A stretch of 64,000 nt of DNA from a bacterium (GCA_003242735.1 QGVH01000006.1:62001-126000), one strand, 5' to 3'. Shown: positions 44,572 to 54,565, counted from the stretch's first letter. Made by a program: numbers and translations. The notes: generated by a model from the letters alone, not told the origin.

Positions 44572-46823
44572 ACCGCACGTGGATCCTGGCCCGCCGCGAG
44601 TTCCGGAGCTACTTCGACCACCCCACCGCATACGTGCTGGTGGTGGCGTTCCTCGCGCTGGCGCTCTTCTTCGCCTTCCGCGCGCTGTACGCGGGCGGCG
44701 TGGCGACGCTGCGCGGGATGTTCTCGCTGCTGCCCTGGCTGCTCGCGGTTTTCATTCCTGCGATCACGATGCGCTCGCTCGCCGAGGAGCGTCGCAGCGG
44801 CACGCTCGAATGGCTGGTCGCGCAGCCGATCACCGAGCTGGACGTCGTGCTGGGCAAGTTCCTCGGCAACTGGCTGTTCGCCCTGACCGCCCTCGCCGGC
44901 ACGCTGCCCGCTGCGCTGGGCGTGTGGCTGGTGTCCGAGGCGGACCCGGGCATCATGGTGGCGCAGTACGTGGGTGCGGCGCTGATGACGGCGCAACTCG
45001 TGGCGATCGGGCTGTTCGCATCCAGCGCCACGCGCAACCAGATCACGGCGTTCATCCTCGCGCTCGCGATCAACTTCGCGCTGGTGCTGATGGGGCTGCC
45101 GATCGTGACCCTCGGCCTGCCCGGTCTGCTCGCGGAGGCGGCGCAGCGGCTGGCGTTGCTGGATCACTTCGACGCGGTGGCGCGGGGCGTGATCGACCTG
45201 CGCGACGTCCTGTACTTCGTCTCGATGGCGGGGCTGTTCGTCGCCCTGACCTACCTGCTCGTCGCGGGGGAGAGGCTGAGCCCCGCCCGCGGCGCGCTTC
45301 GTCGGCTGCGCATCGGGACCGCCGCGCTCGCCGTCGCCGTGCTCGCGTCGAACCTGCTGGGCGCGCGCATCCACGGCCGGATCGACCTCACGCGCGGCAA
45401 CCTGTACACGCTGTCCTCGGGCACGAAGCGGGTGCTCAAAGGGCTCGACGACGTCGTCACGATCAAGCTCGTGGTCTCGCAGGAGCTGCCGCCGGAGGTC
45501 ATGCTCACCCTGCGCGACGTGCGCGACCTGTTGGCGGACTATCGGCGCGCGGCGGACGGGCGGCTGCGCATCGAGGAGCTGCACCCGGACCGCGACACGA
45601 CGGCGGCGTCGGAGGCGAGCGGTCTCGGCATCCAGCCGATCCAGTTCAACGTGCTGCGCGGCGACGAGTTCCAGGTCAAGCGCGGGTGGCTCGGCCTGGC
45701 CGTGCTGTACGCGGACAAGCGCGAGGTCATCCCGCTGATCGACCGGACGGACGACCTCGAGTACCGGCTCACGTCCATGATCGCCGCCCTGACCACGGAC
45801 CGGAAGCCGCGGCTCGCGTTCCTGTCCGGCTTCGGCGCGCGCTCGATCTGGGAGTTCGGCGCGTTCCGCGAGGTCGTGCAGCGGCAGTACGACGTGCGCT
45901 CCGTCGACATCGAGAACGATACGACGATCGTGCTCTCGCCGGATTCGTTCGAGGTGGCGGTGCTGGCCGCCCCGCAGCGGCCGCTGGACGCCGCCGCGCT
46001 GGACCGGCTCCGCTCGTACCTCGATGCCGGCGGCGCCGCGCTGCTGCTCCTGGACGGCACGCGGCTCAACCCGCAGATGCCGATGTCCGATCCGGTGTTC
46101 ACCGGCCTCGATCCGCTGCTGGAGGAGTACGGCGTCCGCCTCGTTTCGTCGCTGGCGTACGACCTGCGTTCGAACGAGCAGGTCTCGCTCGGCCGGCAGG
46201 GGTTCTTCAACGTCATCACGTCGTACCCCTACTGGCCGATCGTCCTGCCCGCGAGTGACGACCATACGTTGACGCGCGGGCTCAGCGCCCTCAGCCTCGC
46301 GTGGGCGTCGCCGCTCGAGATCACGGACAGCGCGCGGGTCCGGCCGCTCTTCACGACCACCGAGTACGGCGGCCGGCAGCCGGCCGGCACCATCATCGCG
46401 CCGGACGTGCCGCCCAACCCGGATCCGTCGGAGCTCGGGCCGCAGATCATGGCGGTCGCGGTCGAGCCGCGTGCGGCGGAGGCGGATGGCGAGGTCGCGG
46501 GCGCCAGCGAGCGCCGCGGTCGCCTCGTCGTCATCGGCGACGTGGACTTCCTGCAGGACCGCTTCGTCCAGTCCAATCCGCAGAACCTCGCCTTCGCCGC
46601 CAACGCGGTGGACTGGCTCGCGCAGGACGAGGCGCTGATCGCGATCCGCGCCAAGAACCGCACCCCGCCGCCGCTCGTCTTCGAGACGGACTTCACGCGG
46701 GCCGCGCTCAAGTGGGGGAACCTGGTGGGCGTGCCTCTGCTGTTCGTCGCCTGGGGCACGTCCCGTGTGCTGCGTCGCCGGCGCCTCGCCTCGCGGCGCT
46801 GGCAGGAGGAGCTGGCCGCATGA
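44568..46823 (+). CDS. Fused GldF-GldG-type ABC permease and accessory protein
   Basis: A 751-residue protein that joins two usually separate proteins. Residues 1-240 are an ABC-2 permease (six helices, starting TAYVLVVAFLALALFFAF), the GldF type. From about 245 a further helix (ALAVAVLASNLLGARIHG) leads into the ABC-transporter auxiliary domain of GldG: IDLTRGNLYTLSSGTKRVLKGL, a Rossmann-like domain with PRLAFLSGFGA and VLAAPQRPLD, and a C-terminal helix (WGNLVGVPLLFVAWG). These proteins act with GldA; in Bacteroidetes they are linked to gliding, elsewhere to unknown surface processes. Gliding itself is not shown here. Confidence 0.9.
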   Translation: MNRTWILARREFRSYFDHPTAYVLVVAFLALALFFAFRALYAGGVATLRGMFSLLPWLLAVFIPAITMRSLAEERRSGTLEWLVAQPITELDVVLGKFLGNWLFALTALAGTLPAALGVWLVSEADPGIMVAQYVGAALMTAQLVAIGLFASSATRNQITAFILALAINFALVLMGLPIVTLGLPGLLAEAAQRLALLDHFDAVARGVIDLRDVLYFVSMAGLFVALTYLLVAGERLSPARGALRRLRIGTAALAVAVLASNLLGARIHGRIDLTRGNLYTLSSGTKRVLKGLDDVVTIKLVVSQELPPEVMLTLRDVRDLLADYRRAADGRLRIEELHPDRDTTAASEASGLGIQPIQFNVLRGDEFQVKRGWLGLAVLYADKREVIPLIDRTDDLEYRLTSMIAALTTDRKPRLAFLSGFGARSIWEFGAFREVVQRQYDVRSVDIENDTTIVLSPDSFEVAVLAAPQRPLDAAALDRLRSYLDAGGAALLLLDGTRLNPQMPMSDPVFTGLDPLLEEYGVRLVSSLAYDLRSNEQVSLGRQGFFNVITSYPYWPIVLPASDDHTLTRGLSALSLAWASPLEITDSARVRPLFTTTEYGGRQPAGTIIAPDVPPNPDPSELGPQIMAVAVEPRAAEADGEVAGASERRGRLVVIGDVDFLQDRFVQSNPQNLAFAANAVDWLAQDEALIAIRAKNRTPPPLVFETDFTRAALKWGNLVGVPLLFVAWGTSRVLRRRRLASRRWQEELAA

Positions 46824-47770
46824 GTGAGAAGACGCTTCGCATCATCGTCGGCGTCGCGGTGCTGCTCGTCGCTGCCTACGCGCTCACCGCCATGGTCGGC
46901 GGCAGCACCTCCGCCGACCGCGACGGCACGGCGCGCACGCTGGTCCGCGCCCTCGCCGGCGCGAGCAAGGGCCTCTCGCTCGTCCGCATCGTCGGCCCCG
47001 AGCCCGGCGACAGCGTCGAGCTCGTGCGCGGGGACGACGGCACCTGGACCGTGAACGGCAGGCCGGCGGACTCCGCGGCCGTGGCGCGCCTCGAGGAGGC
47101 GCTCGAGGGCGCCCGGGTCGGTCATCTCGCCGCGACGAACCCGGACAACCACAAGCGCCTGGGCGTCGCGGCGGACAGCACCTGGCGCCTCGAGCTGCAC
47201 CGTGCGAGCCGCGGCGATCCGGTCCGGCTGCTGGTCGGCAACAACGGGCCCAGCTACCCGAGCGCCTACGTCCGCCTGCCGGACTCCGACGAAGTGTACG
47301 TCCTGCTGGGCAACCTCGTGAGCGCGGTGCGCCGTCCCGCGGCGGAGTGGCGCGACCGTATCGTGGTGCGCGTGGACACCGCGGCGGTGCGGCGCGTCGT
47401 CGTCATGCGCGACGAGGAGACGTACGAGCTGCAGCGCGACTCTGCGCGCTGGGTGGTGGGCGACGCACCGGCCGACTCGGTGACGGTCGGCGACCTGCTG
47501 GCGGAGCTCGCGCGGCTCGAGGCGCAGGCGTTCGTGGAGGACACGGTCGCCCTGGGCGACGGCGTCACGCGCTCCGTCGTCGCGCTGGGCGAGGCCGGCG
47601 ACACGCTGGCGCTGGTTCGCATCGCCCCGACGGAGCAGAGCTGGACGTGGCGCGCCACCGCCGCCGGCAAGGCCGCCGCGAAGGGGTTGGGCGAGGACGC
47701 GTTCGAGCTGTCGAGCTGGCGGGTGGACCGCATCACGCCGGAGAAGGGGAAGGTGGCGGGCGGCCAGTGA
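46820..47770 (+). CDS. DUF4340-domain periplasmic protein of the GldG-type operon
   Basis: A 316-residue protein with an N-terminal membrane anchor (LRIIVGVAVLLVAAYALTAMVGG). The rest is a repeated DUF4340 fold: two-part strands such as LVRIVGPEPGDSVELVRG and DGTWTVNGRPADSAAVARLEEAL, then a second unit beginning VVRVDTAAVRRVVVM. It overlaps the GldG fusion gene stop by 4 bp, so it belongs to the same operon. DUF4340 genes often follow GldG-like genes. It probably acts in the periplasm as an accessory of the ABC complex. The precise role is unknown. Confidence 0.88.
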   Translation: MSEKTLRIIVGVAVLLVAAYALTAMVGGSTSADRDGTARTLVRALAGASKGLSLVRIVGPEPGDSVELVRGDDGTWTVNGRPADSAAVARLEEALEGARVGHLAATNPDNHKRLGVAADSTWRLELHRASRGDPVRLLVGNNGPSYPSAYVRLPDSDEVYVLLGNLVSAVRRPAAEWRDRIVVRVDTAAVRRVVVMRDEETYELQRDSARWVVGDAPADSVTVGDLLAELARLEAQAFVEDTVALGDGVTRSVVALGEAGDTLALVRIAPTEQSWTWRATAAGKAAAKGLGEDAFELSSWRVDRITPEKGKVAGGQ

Positions 47771-47778
47771 CGGGGCCG

Positions 47779-47808
47779 GGCAGCCAGGACCAGCAGTCCT
47801 GGACTGCC
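47779..47808 (+). terminator. Hairpin after the ABC operon
   Basis: CCAGGAC (47784-47790) pairs with GTCCTGG (47796-47802) across a 5-base loop, and GGCAG pairs with CTGCC outside it after a single A bulge. It starts 9 bp after the DUF4340 stop. No T-run follows, so it may be a weak terminator or an mRNA end-protector. Confidence 0.5.
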
Positions 47809-48159
47809 GCATGAAACGAAAGGCGGTTGCTACCGGCCGCAGCGGGCGTGAGTCTCGCGATCGTTGCCGGGTCCGGTCCGCGCCGCCTGAATTGTTTGAT
47901 CATGGGGGCGGCACTGCGTGGATCCCCGACGTGGAGCTGGTCGGTCGCCCTCGCCCTCCCGTATCAGTCTTGACAGAGGGTCTCCCGAAGTACACCCCTG
48001 GAGCGAGCGCCCTTCCGAGGGACGCCCTCGCCGCTGGCCGATTCGTCTGTACGGGCGACGGTCAACATTGCGCGTGACCCGCCGGGGGAGACGGTCGCTG
48101 GAGCCCGCCGTGCGGCATGGGCGAGGGCCGGGGCCGTGCAGGTAAGCGTGTGACGGATG
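47809..48159. other. Intergenic or decayed sequence
   Basis: About 350 bp with no reading frame of normal composition. The base composition is lower in GC than its neighbours, and it leads into a broken propeller gene, so it may be part of the same decayed gene or its lost promoter. No motif was recognised. Confidence 0.4.
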
Positions 48160-49297
48160 TCAGGAGCTGGCTCGTGCGGGCATTGAGTCAGGCGGCATCG
48201 CGGCGTCGACGCTCACGATCTCGGCTCGAGGTGTGGACGGACAGGTGCGCGGGACGGGCATCGACGTCCGGGACAGCAGCGGGATCCGAATCGTCGACAA
48301 CCGCCTCCAAGACGTTCCCCTCGCAAACCGGCGGGTGTCGGACCGGCCCGTCACCCGGATCGGCGTCGTTGAGGGCGCTCCTGCCTGTACGACGCCAGCG
48401 GCACGCACATCGTGACGGTCGGACGGACAGGTGAGGGGCCGGGCGAGTTCCGGACCCTCATGGGAATCGGGGCGTTGCCTGCCGACTCGATCCTGGCCTT
48501 CGATTGGAACCTCAGACGCGCGTCCGTGTTCGGGCCGGCCGGGGAGTTCGTCCGCTCTTTCCAGCTGGAGCCCGGCGATGACGGTTTGCCTCGACCGATC
48601 GGCGTGATGGGAGGGTCCCTGCTGGTATCTTCTGCCCTGATTTTCGATCCTTCCAGCCCGGATGGCGTGCATCGAATCACGGCCACCTTGTATCGCTACG
48701 ATCTCGAGGGTCATCGCCTGGCTACACTGGGTGAGATCCTCGATGCGGAACGGTACGTCCGCTCGGACGAGAACGCACCGAGTGTTCGGTTCACGCTCCC
48801 CCCTTCGGGAGGAGTACGCGGGTCGCGACCGCTGGCGACCATTTCTTCCTTGCCCGCCAGTCGACCTACCAGATCGAGCGGTACACGAGCGAGGGGAAGC
48901 TCGATCGGCTCGTGCGGAGATCGTTTACGCCGCGGCGCGTCAACCGCGGGCACATCGATGCGTTCAAGAGAAAGCGACTCGCGAGCCCGGGGGAGCCGCG
49001 GAGATCCATCGACGCCCGCCTGCTCGCGGAGGTTCCGTTCCCGGAGACGTTCCCTCCGCACGGACAGATCCGAGTCGACTCCGAGGGCTACATCTGGGTG
49101 CAGGATGATCCGATCCCGGGGGCAGTGAGGAATCGCAGTGGACCGTGTTCACGCCCACGGGGCGCCTGCTCGGCACGTTGCGCCTCCCACGAAACTTCGA
49201 GGTCTTCGAGATCGGTGCGGACTACGTTCTGGGGCTCGCCAGGGACGACAACGACGTGGAGACCGTCGAGCTCTATCGGCTGGAACGTTCGAAGTGA
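48160..49297 (+). pseudogene. Decayed 6-bladed beta-propeller-type protein gene
   Basis: Protein-like sequence is spread over three frames. Frame one has SGIRIVDNR and VTRIGVVEGAP. After a shift near 48390, a second frame reads LYDASGTHIVTVGRTGEGPGEF, then a propeller-like run to about 48800. A third frame from about 48837 has FFLARQSTYQIERYTSEG and DSEGYIWVQDD. Near 49130 the pattern returns to the first frame with FTPTGRLLGTLRLP and stops at 49297. The GRTGEGPGEF strand is typical of 6-bladed propeller proteins found in many copies in Gemmatimonadota and Bacteroidetes. A part between the first two segments seems missing. The stretch is clearly not an intact gene. Confidence 0.7.
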
Positions 49298-49462
49298 GAG
49301 AGGAGCGTCCGTTGCGCGCCTCTCCCCCCAGCGTCCCCTCGATCACGCGTCCCTCGTGGTTCGAACTCTCCCGCCGCCGCACCGGTGGTCTCCGGTGAGC
49401 CGGGCCGGCGCGTCCCCGGAACCCTGTCCAACCATTCCTTCCCTCGGGAGGGAGGTTCTTGC

Positions 49463-50329
49463 ATGTCGACCCGTCGCGCCCTCATGCGCACTGCCGGGCC
49501 GTACGTCGCTGCCGTGCTCGTCGTGGCGGCCGCGGCCCTGGCCATCGACACGCTGGGCGGCGGCAGCCGGCCGCTGGCTCCGAGCCGGATCACCATCACG
49601 GCCGACGAATACGTCTTCCTCATGCCCGACACCGTTCCCGCCGGCACCGCGACGCTGGAGCTGGTCAACCGCGGCGAAGAGCTGCACCACGCCATGCTGA
49701 TCCGGCTGGACGAGGACAGGACACTCGAGGAGTTGCGGGAGGAGTTGCAGGCGGCGCTCCAGGCCGGCAGTGAGCCGCGTCCGTGGGTCGTCTTCGCCGG
49801 CGGGCCGAACGCGGTGGATCCGGGTGTGAGCGCCAGCGTGACGGTCGCGCTGGAGCCCGGCCGCTATGCGCTGGTCTGCCTCATCGCTTCGCCGGACGGC
49901 GACCTGCACGCGGCGAAGGGGATGATCCGTGAGCTGATCGTGGTCCCCGCGCACGCCGCGACGGAGACGCCCCCCGCCGATGCCGCCATCGTGCTCTCGG
50001 ATTACGACTTCGAGTTCTCCACGCAGCTCGCGGCGGGCAGGCACACGCTGCACGTCCGCAACGATGCGGCGCAGTGGCACGAGATCCAGCTCTTCCGGCT
50101 CCATCCCGGCAAGACGGTCGAGGACCTCGAGCGGTGGCTCGCGGCCGGAGACGGGCCGCCGCCGGGCGCGAGCATCGGCGGCGTGGCCGCGCTCTCGCAG
50201 GGCCATGCCAACAACCTCGAGCTGAACCTGCCCCCTGGCGAGTACGCACTCGTCTGCTTCCTGCCGGACGCGCGGGACGGCAAGCCCCACTTCGTGCACG
50301 GGATGATCGAGGGGTTCACGGTGCAGTAG
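49463..50329 (+). CDS. Tandem two-domain cupredoxin-like protein
   Basis: A 288-residue protein with an N-terminal signal or anchor (PYVAAVLVVAAAALAI). Two similar cupredoxin-like domains follow, residues about 45-160 and 170-288. Domain 1 has HHAML then CLIASPDGDLHAAKGM; domain 2 has WHEIQLF then CFLPDARDGKPHFVHGM. Each therefore has the His-Cys-His-Met order of a type-1 copper site. The protein could carry electrons or store copper in the periplasm. GGGAGG lies 9 bp before the ATG. It stands between a decayed gene and a metalloprotease gene, with no obvious redox partner. Confidence 0.85.
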   Translation: MSTRRALMRTAGPYVAAVLVVAAAALAIDTLGGGSRPLAPSRITITADEYVFLMPDTVPAGTATLELVNRGEELHHAMLIRLDEDRTLEELREELQAALQAGSEPRPWVVFAGGPNAVDPGVSASVTVALEPGRYALVCLIASPDGDLHAAKGMIRELIVVPAHAATETPPADAAIVLSDYDFEFSTQLAAGRHTLHVRNDAAQWHEIQLFRLHPGKTVEDLERWLAAGDGPPPGASIGGVAALSQGHANNLELNLPPGEYALVCFLPDARDGKPHFVHGMIEGFTVQ

Positions 50330-50706
50330 CCGCGGACGGGCGCGCGGCCTTCCCTCGCCGCCACCCCTCCCGGGCCGGGGCGTGGGCGGCGGCGGCAAGG
50401 GACGAGGCGCCGCCCAGTCCATGGCGCGGCCGCACGGCAAACGTCCCCGCCCGCGGTTACACCCGCAGGTCCCCCGCCCGGGGTGACGGCGCGGATGCAG
50501 GGCGGTCTCCTGGGTGGAAGGGCGCAGCGGGAGGGGCGCCTCCTCCCCCGGCCGCGGCTCAGGGGAGGAGCCGGGGTGGAAGGGGCGACCCGGCCTCGCC
50601 CGCAGCCGATGGGGCCGCGCGGTTGACTCGCCCGCCCACCCGCCTTACATCCCTACGCGGCTGGCGTTTGCCAGCAGGCAGTTCCCGCCCGATACGGAGT
50701 GTGTTC
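50330..50706. other. Intergenic, no gene seen
   Basis: About 375 bp of very GC-rich sequence with purine-rich runs (GGGGCGCCTCCTCCCCC). Any promoter for the metalloprotease gene must lie here, but no good -35/-10 pair is visible. The ribosome site for that gene is weak (CGGAG). Confidence 0.45.
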
Positions 50707-53364
50707 ATGCGACGGACGACCCTCATCCTCGCCATCCTCGCCGCGACGGCCGTGTCCGGCTGTTCCCTGCGCGCGAGCCGATCCTCCCCCGCGCTCCGGG
50801 CGCAGCAGGCCGCCGGGCAGGCGGAGGGCGGCCAGGCCCGCGCCCAGGACGGACTCAAGCCGTTCGCCGAGCTGACCCGCGGCGCCACCTATCGCGCCGG
50901 TTTCTTCGACACCTACCAGAAGGGAGACAACCTCTACCTCGTCGTGCCGAAGGACCGGCTCGGGCAGGACTTCCTGCTCACCTTCGAGATCAGCCAGGGC
51001 GTCGGCGCGGCCGGGCTGTTCGGCGGCACGATGCTCGGCATCTTCGAGGGCGCGATCGTGGCGCTGGAGCGCCACGGCGACCGGGTCTTCCTCGTGCGAC
51101 GGCCGCACCGCTACGTGGCGCCCGAGGGCTCCGCGGTCGCGCGCGCGGTGGAGCTCTCGTACACGCCGTCGGTGCTGGAGTCGGCGAAGATCGAGTCCAT
51201 CCGCGAGGACTCGGCGGTCGTGATCAACATCAGCGACTGGATCCTCTCCGACCTGTCCGCGGTCGGCGAGCTGGTCAACAACGCGGTCTCGCGGCCGGGC
51301 CAGCAGGGGCGCGCCAACTTCGATCGGCAGCGCAGCTACATCGAGTCGGTCAAGGCGTTCCCCGACAACCTGAACCTGCGGGCGCGGCTGACGTTCCGGC
51401 CGCCGTCGCCGGCGCAACTCCGCACCGTCCCGGATTCGCGCTACATCTCGCTCGGCATCCACTACTCGTTCGCGCGGCTGCCCGAGCGGCCGATGAAGCC
51501 GCGGCTCGCCGATGACCGCGTCGGCTACTTCATCACGGCGCACAAGGACTTCTCGAAGGACGACGGCGACTCGTTCTTCGTCCGCTACATCAACCGCTGG
51601 CGGCTCGAGCCGAAGCCCGGCGTCGTCGCGTCCGATGGGCTCATCGAGCCGGCGAAGCCGATCGTCTACTACCTCGACCACAACATCCCGGAGGAGTACC
51701 GGCCTTACGTGAAGGCGGGCGTCGAGGCGTGGAACCGCGCGTTCGAGGCTGCGGGCTGGAAGAACGCGATCCGCGCGGAGATGCTGCCCGAGGGCGCGGA
51801 CCCCGAGGACCTGCGCTACGCCACGATCCGCTGGAACACGTCCGACCAGCCCGGCTACAGCGCCATCGGCCCGTCCATCGTGGACCCGCGCACCGGCGAG
51901 ATCCTGGACGCGGACATCCTGCTCGAGGCCAACATGGTGATGGGCTTCAAGCGGGACTGGCGGACCAAGGTCAGCCCCGCCCAGGCGATCCAGGAGATGC
52001 TGGCCGCATCGCCCGAGGAGCTCGCGTGGGCCGAGGCGGGCGGCGAGGTCGCCTCGCTGGGCGCGGCGCTGAGCGCGCAGGGCGCGCTCCTGCGGGTGCT
52101 GCTCGCGGCGAGCGGCGACATCGGGCCCAACGACCCCGTGCCCATGGAGTACGTCGGCCAGGCGATCAAGTGGGTCACCATGCACGAGGTCGGGCACACG
52201 CTCGGTCTGCGCCACAACTTCCGGTCTTCGTTCGATACGCCGCTGGAGAAGCTCACGGATCCCGAGTGGGCCGAGGAGCGCGGCGTGTTCAGCTCCGTCA
52301 TGGAGTACCCGAGCGTCAACCTCGACGCCCGCGGCGGCAAGGGCTACTTCTACAACCCCGGCCTCGGATCGTACGACCTCTGGGCGATCACCTACGGCTA
52401 CACGCCGGATGACGAGCGCGCCGCGGCGGTCGCCCGCGAAGCGGCGAAGCCCGGTCACGCCTACGGCACGGATGGCGATGCCCGCGGGCCCGGCGCGCTG
52501 GACCCGAGCGTGAACGTCTACGACCTGAGCAGCGACCCGCTCGAGTGGGGCAAGCGCCGCGCCGAGCTGATCGCCAGTCTCTGGCCGACGCTGCCCGAGC
52601 ACGTCCTCACGGACAACTCGCGTTACGCAGACCTGACGGACGCGTACCGTACGCTGCTCACCGAGTACGCCCGCGCGCTGGCCGTCGCCGTCAAGTACAT
52701 CGGCGGGCAGTACCAGTACCGGGACCACGTGGGCGACCCGGACGGCCGCATGCCGTTCGTCAACGTCGAGAAGGCGCGACAGCAAGAGGCGCTGGCGTTC
52801 CTGCGCAAGTACGCGTTCGACGAACAGGCCTTCACCCTGCCGCGGGAGGTGCTGGCGCGCTTCGGCGCGAACCGCTGGGACCACTGGGGCGAGAACACCA
52901 CCATCAACGGCCGGATCGATTACCCGTTCATCGACCAGGTGCTGGAGCTCCAGACCACGCTGCTCGATCAGCTCATCCAGCCGCTGCTCTTCGCGCGCAT
53001 TCGTGATGCGGAGCTGAAGTACGGCGCCTCGCAGGTTCTCACGGTGCCGGAGCTGCTGGCGGGGCTCACGGAGTCGGTGTGGAGCGAGGTGTGGAGCGGC
53101 GGCGCGCGCAACATCCCGGTCCTACGCCGGGATCTCCAGCGCGCCTACCTGGATCGGATGACGACGCTGCTGGTCAACCCGCCCGCGCAGATGCCGGCGG
53201 ACGCGCGCGCCGTCGCGCGCATGCGGCTCCAGGACCTGGACCGCCGCATCGCCGCGCGGATCAACGCGCCGGCGCTGGACGACTACACCCGGGCGCACCT
53301 GCTCGAGGCGCGCGCCCGCATCGCCAAGGCGCTGGACGCAGGGCTGGAGGCGGAGCGGCGGTAG
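50707..53364 (+). CDS. DUF5117/DUF5118-type zinc metalloprotease, lipoprotein
   Basis: An 885-residue precursor. The lipoprotein signal ends at SGCSL (lipobox at Cys19). An N-terminal DUF5118/DUF5117 region runs to about residue 400, including FFDTYQKGDNLYLVVP and YPLDHNIP-like KPIVYYLDHNIPEEYR. The metzincin-type zinc motif HEVGHTLGLRHNF (HExxHxxGxxH) is near residue 493, with the Met-turn SVMEYP following. A helical C-terminal domain completes it. The protein likely sits in the outer membrane facing the periplasm or outside, cutting peptides. The length is usual for the family. Its target is not known. Confidence 0.93.
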   Translation: MRRTTLILAILAATAVSGCSLRASRSSPALRAQQAAGQAEGGQARAQDGLKPFAELTRGATYRAGFFDTYQKGDNLYLVVPKDRLGQDFLLTFEISQGVGAAGLFGGTMLGIFEGAIVALERHGDRVFLVRRPHRYVAPEGSAVARAVELSYTPSVLESAKIESIREDSAVVINISDWILSDLSAVGELVNNAVSRPGQQGRANFDRQRSYIESVKAFPDNLNLRARLTFRPPSPAQLRTVPDSRYISLGIHYSFARLPERPMKPRLADDRVGYFITAHKDFSKDDGDSFFVRYINRWRLEPKPGVVASDGLIEPAKPIVYYLDHNIPEEYRPYVKAGVEAWNRAFEAAGWKNAIRAEMLPEGADPEDLRYATIRWNTSDQPGYSAIGPSIVDPRTGEILDADILLEANMVMGFKRDWRTKVSPAQAIQEMLAASPEELAWAEAGGEVASLGAALSAQGALLRVLLAASGDIGPNDPVPMEYVGQAIKWVTMHEVGHTLGLRHNFRSSFDTPLEKLTDPEWAEERGVFSSVMEYPSVNLDARGGKGYFYNPGLGSYDLWAITYGYTPDDERAAAVAREAAKPGHAYGTDGDARGPGALDPSVNVYDLSSDPLEWGKRRAELIASLWPTLPEHVLTDNSRYADLTDAYRTLLTEYARALAVAVKYIGGQYQYRDHVGDPDGRMPFVNVEKARQQEALAFLRKYAFDEQAFTLPREVLARFGANRWDHWGENTTINGRIDYPFIDQVLELQTTLLDQLIQPLLFARIRDAELKYGASQVLTVPELLAGLTESVWSEVWSGGARNIPVLRRDLQRAYLDRMTTLLVNPPAQMPADARAVARMRLQDLDRRIAARINAPALDDYTRAHLLEARARIAKALDAGLEAERR

Positions 53365-53764
53365 CCGAGGACCGCGGTCCGCCCTTGTTCGTTCGAAACA
53401 GCGGTTCTGCGTCGGGGGCTCCCCCACGCCCGCACGAAGGGGCGCGCGTGGTCGCGTTCGCTGCCGCCGCCGGATCGGCTTACGGATCGGCGGCTCGCGG
53501 CTCACCGCGCCCGCCAGACCGCGGAGCCGCCGGGGATCGCGGCCGGCGGCGCCCTCGGGACGCGCCTCTGGCGGGCTTCGTGCCTCCCCTCTATCATCCC
53601 CGGCCGGCGGCGGTCCACGCCCAACCTCTTCGGCCCCACCCCGGCTGGGGCCCTCGTGAGGCAAAGGGGGGCATACTCCCGGACCGGCATCGACGGAACC
53701 CTGCTCGTCGCGGAGCGCCTCGCCGGGGGAGGCGAGTCGTGGCGTGTGCAGAGGAGAACCGGAG
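53365..53764. other. Intergenic, no gene seen
   Basis: About 400 bp. GGACCGCGGTCC, a 12-base palindrome, lies near 53370 just after the metalloprotease stop and may be part of a terminator. The rest has no protein-like frame. No promoter was assigned. Confidence 0.45.
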
Positions 53765-54535
53765 ATGCCGAAGGACAAGGACCTCAAGCGCCTGGTCCGG
53801 GCGCGCATGGCGAAGACGGGCGAGTCGTACACCACCGCCCGCGCCCGCATCATCGCGAGGAAGCACGAGCAGATCCCAGAGTCTGCAGCCGCCCAGCCCG
53901 TTGCAGCAGCGGTGAACGCCGGGGAGACACTCGCCGTGCCGGCCGCTGCGCCCGCGACCGCTGCACCGCTCTCGCTTCCCGACGATTACGAGAAGATCGC
54001 CGGCAAGAGCGATGCGGCGGTGAAGAAAGCATCGGGTCGGACGTGGCCCGAGTGGGTCGCGCTGCTCGACGGCCACGGCGCGGCGGGCATGGAGCACCGC
54101 GCGATCGCGAAGCTCGTGCACGAGGAGTACGGCGTGGGCGAGTGGTGGGCGCAGATGATCACCGTCGGCTACGAGCGTCTGCGCGGGCTGCGCGATGTCG
54201 GCCAGCGGCGCGGCGGCGCCTACGAGACGAGCAAGAGCGTGACGGTCGCCGCGCCGGTCGAGGCGCTGTGGCGCGTCGTCTACGACCGGGCGCAGCGCGA
54301 GCGCTGGTTGCCGAGCGTGGATCTCGAGGTCCGCACGGCCACGGAGCCCAAGTCGCTGCGCGCCCGGCTCGCCAACGGGATCAAGCTGGAAGCGTACTTC
54401 ACCGCGAAGGGGCCGGCGAAGAGCACGCTCGCGGTCCAGCTCAAGGGCCTCCCGGACAGGGAGGCGGCGCGGGCCGCAAAGGAGTTCTGGGGCGAGCGGC
54501 TGGCCACGCTGAAGGCGCTGGTCGAGCGGGAGTGA
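53765..54535 (+). CDS. DUF4287/SRPBCC-domain protein
   Basis: A 256-residue protein. An N-terminal basic helix (KDLKRLVRARMAKTGESYTTARARI) is typical of DUF4287 proteins. A low-complexity Ala/Pro linker runs from about 45 to 75. A DUF4287 domain follows (AVKKASGRTWPEWVALLDG, HRAIAKLVHEEYGVGEWWAQMITVGYER). An AHSA1/SRPBCC-like helix-grip domain closes it (KSVTVAAPVEALWRVVYD, then LEAYFTAKGPAKSTL). The domain pair may bind a small hydrophobic ligand; function is unknown. It is cytoplasmic. GGAG lies 4 bp before the start. A strong hairpin follows the stop. Confidence 0.87.
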   Translation: MPKDKDLKRLVRARMAKTGESYTTARARIIARKHEQIPESAAAQPVAAAVNAGETLAVPAAAPATAAPLSLPDDYEKIAGKSDAAVKKASGRTWPEWVALLDGHGAAGMEHRAIAKLVHEEYGVGEWWAQMITVGYERLRGLRDVGQRRGGAYETSKSVTVAAPVEALWRVVYDRAQRERWLPSVDLEVRTATEPKSLRARLANGIKLEAYFTAKGPAKSTLAVQLKGLPDREAARAAKEFWGERLATLKALVERE

Positions 54536-54565
54536 GGGCGAGCACGCTCGGAGGACGTGGATGAA

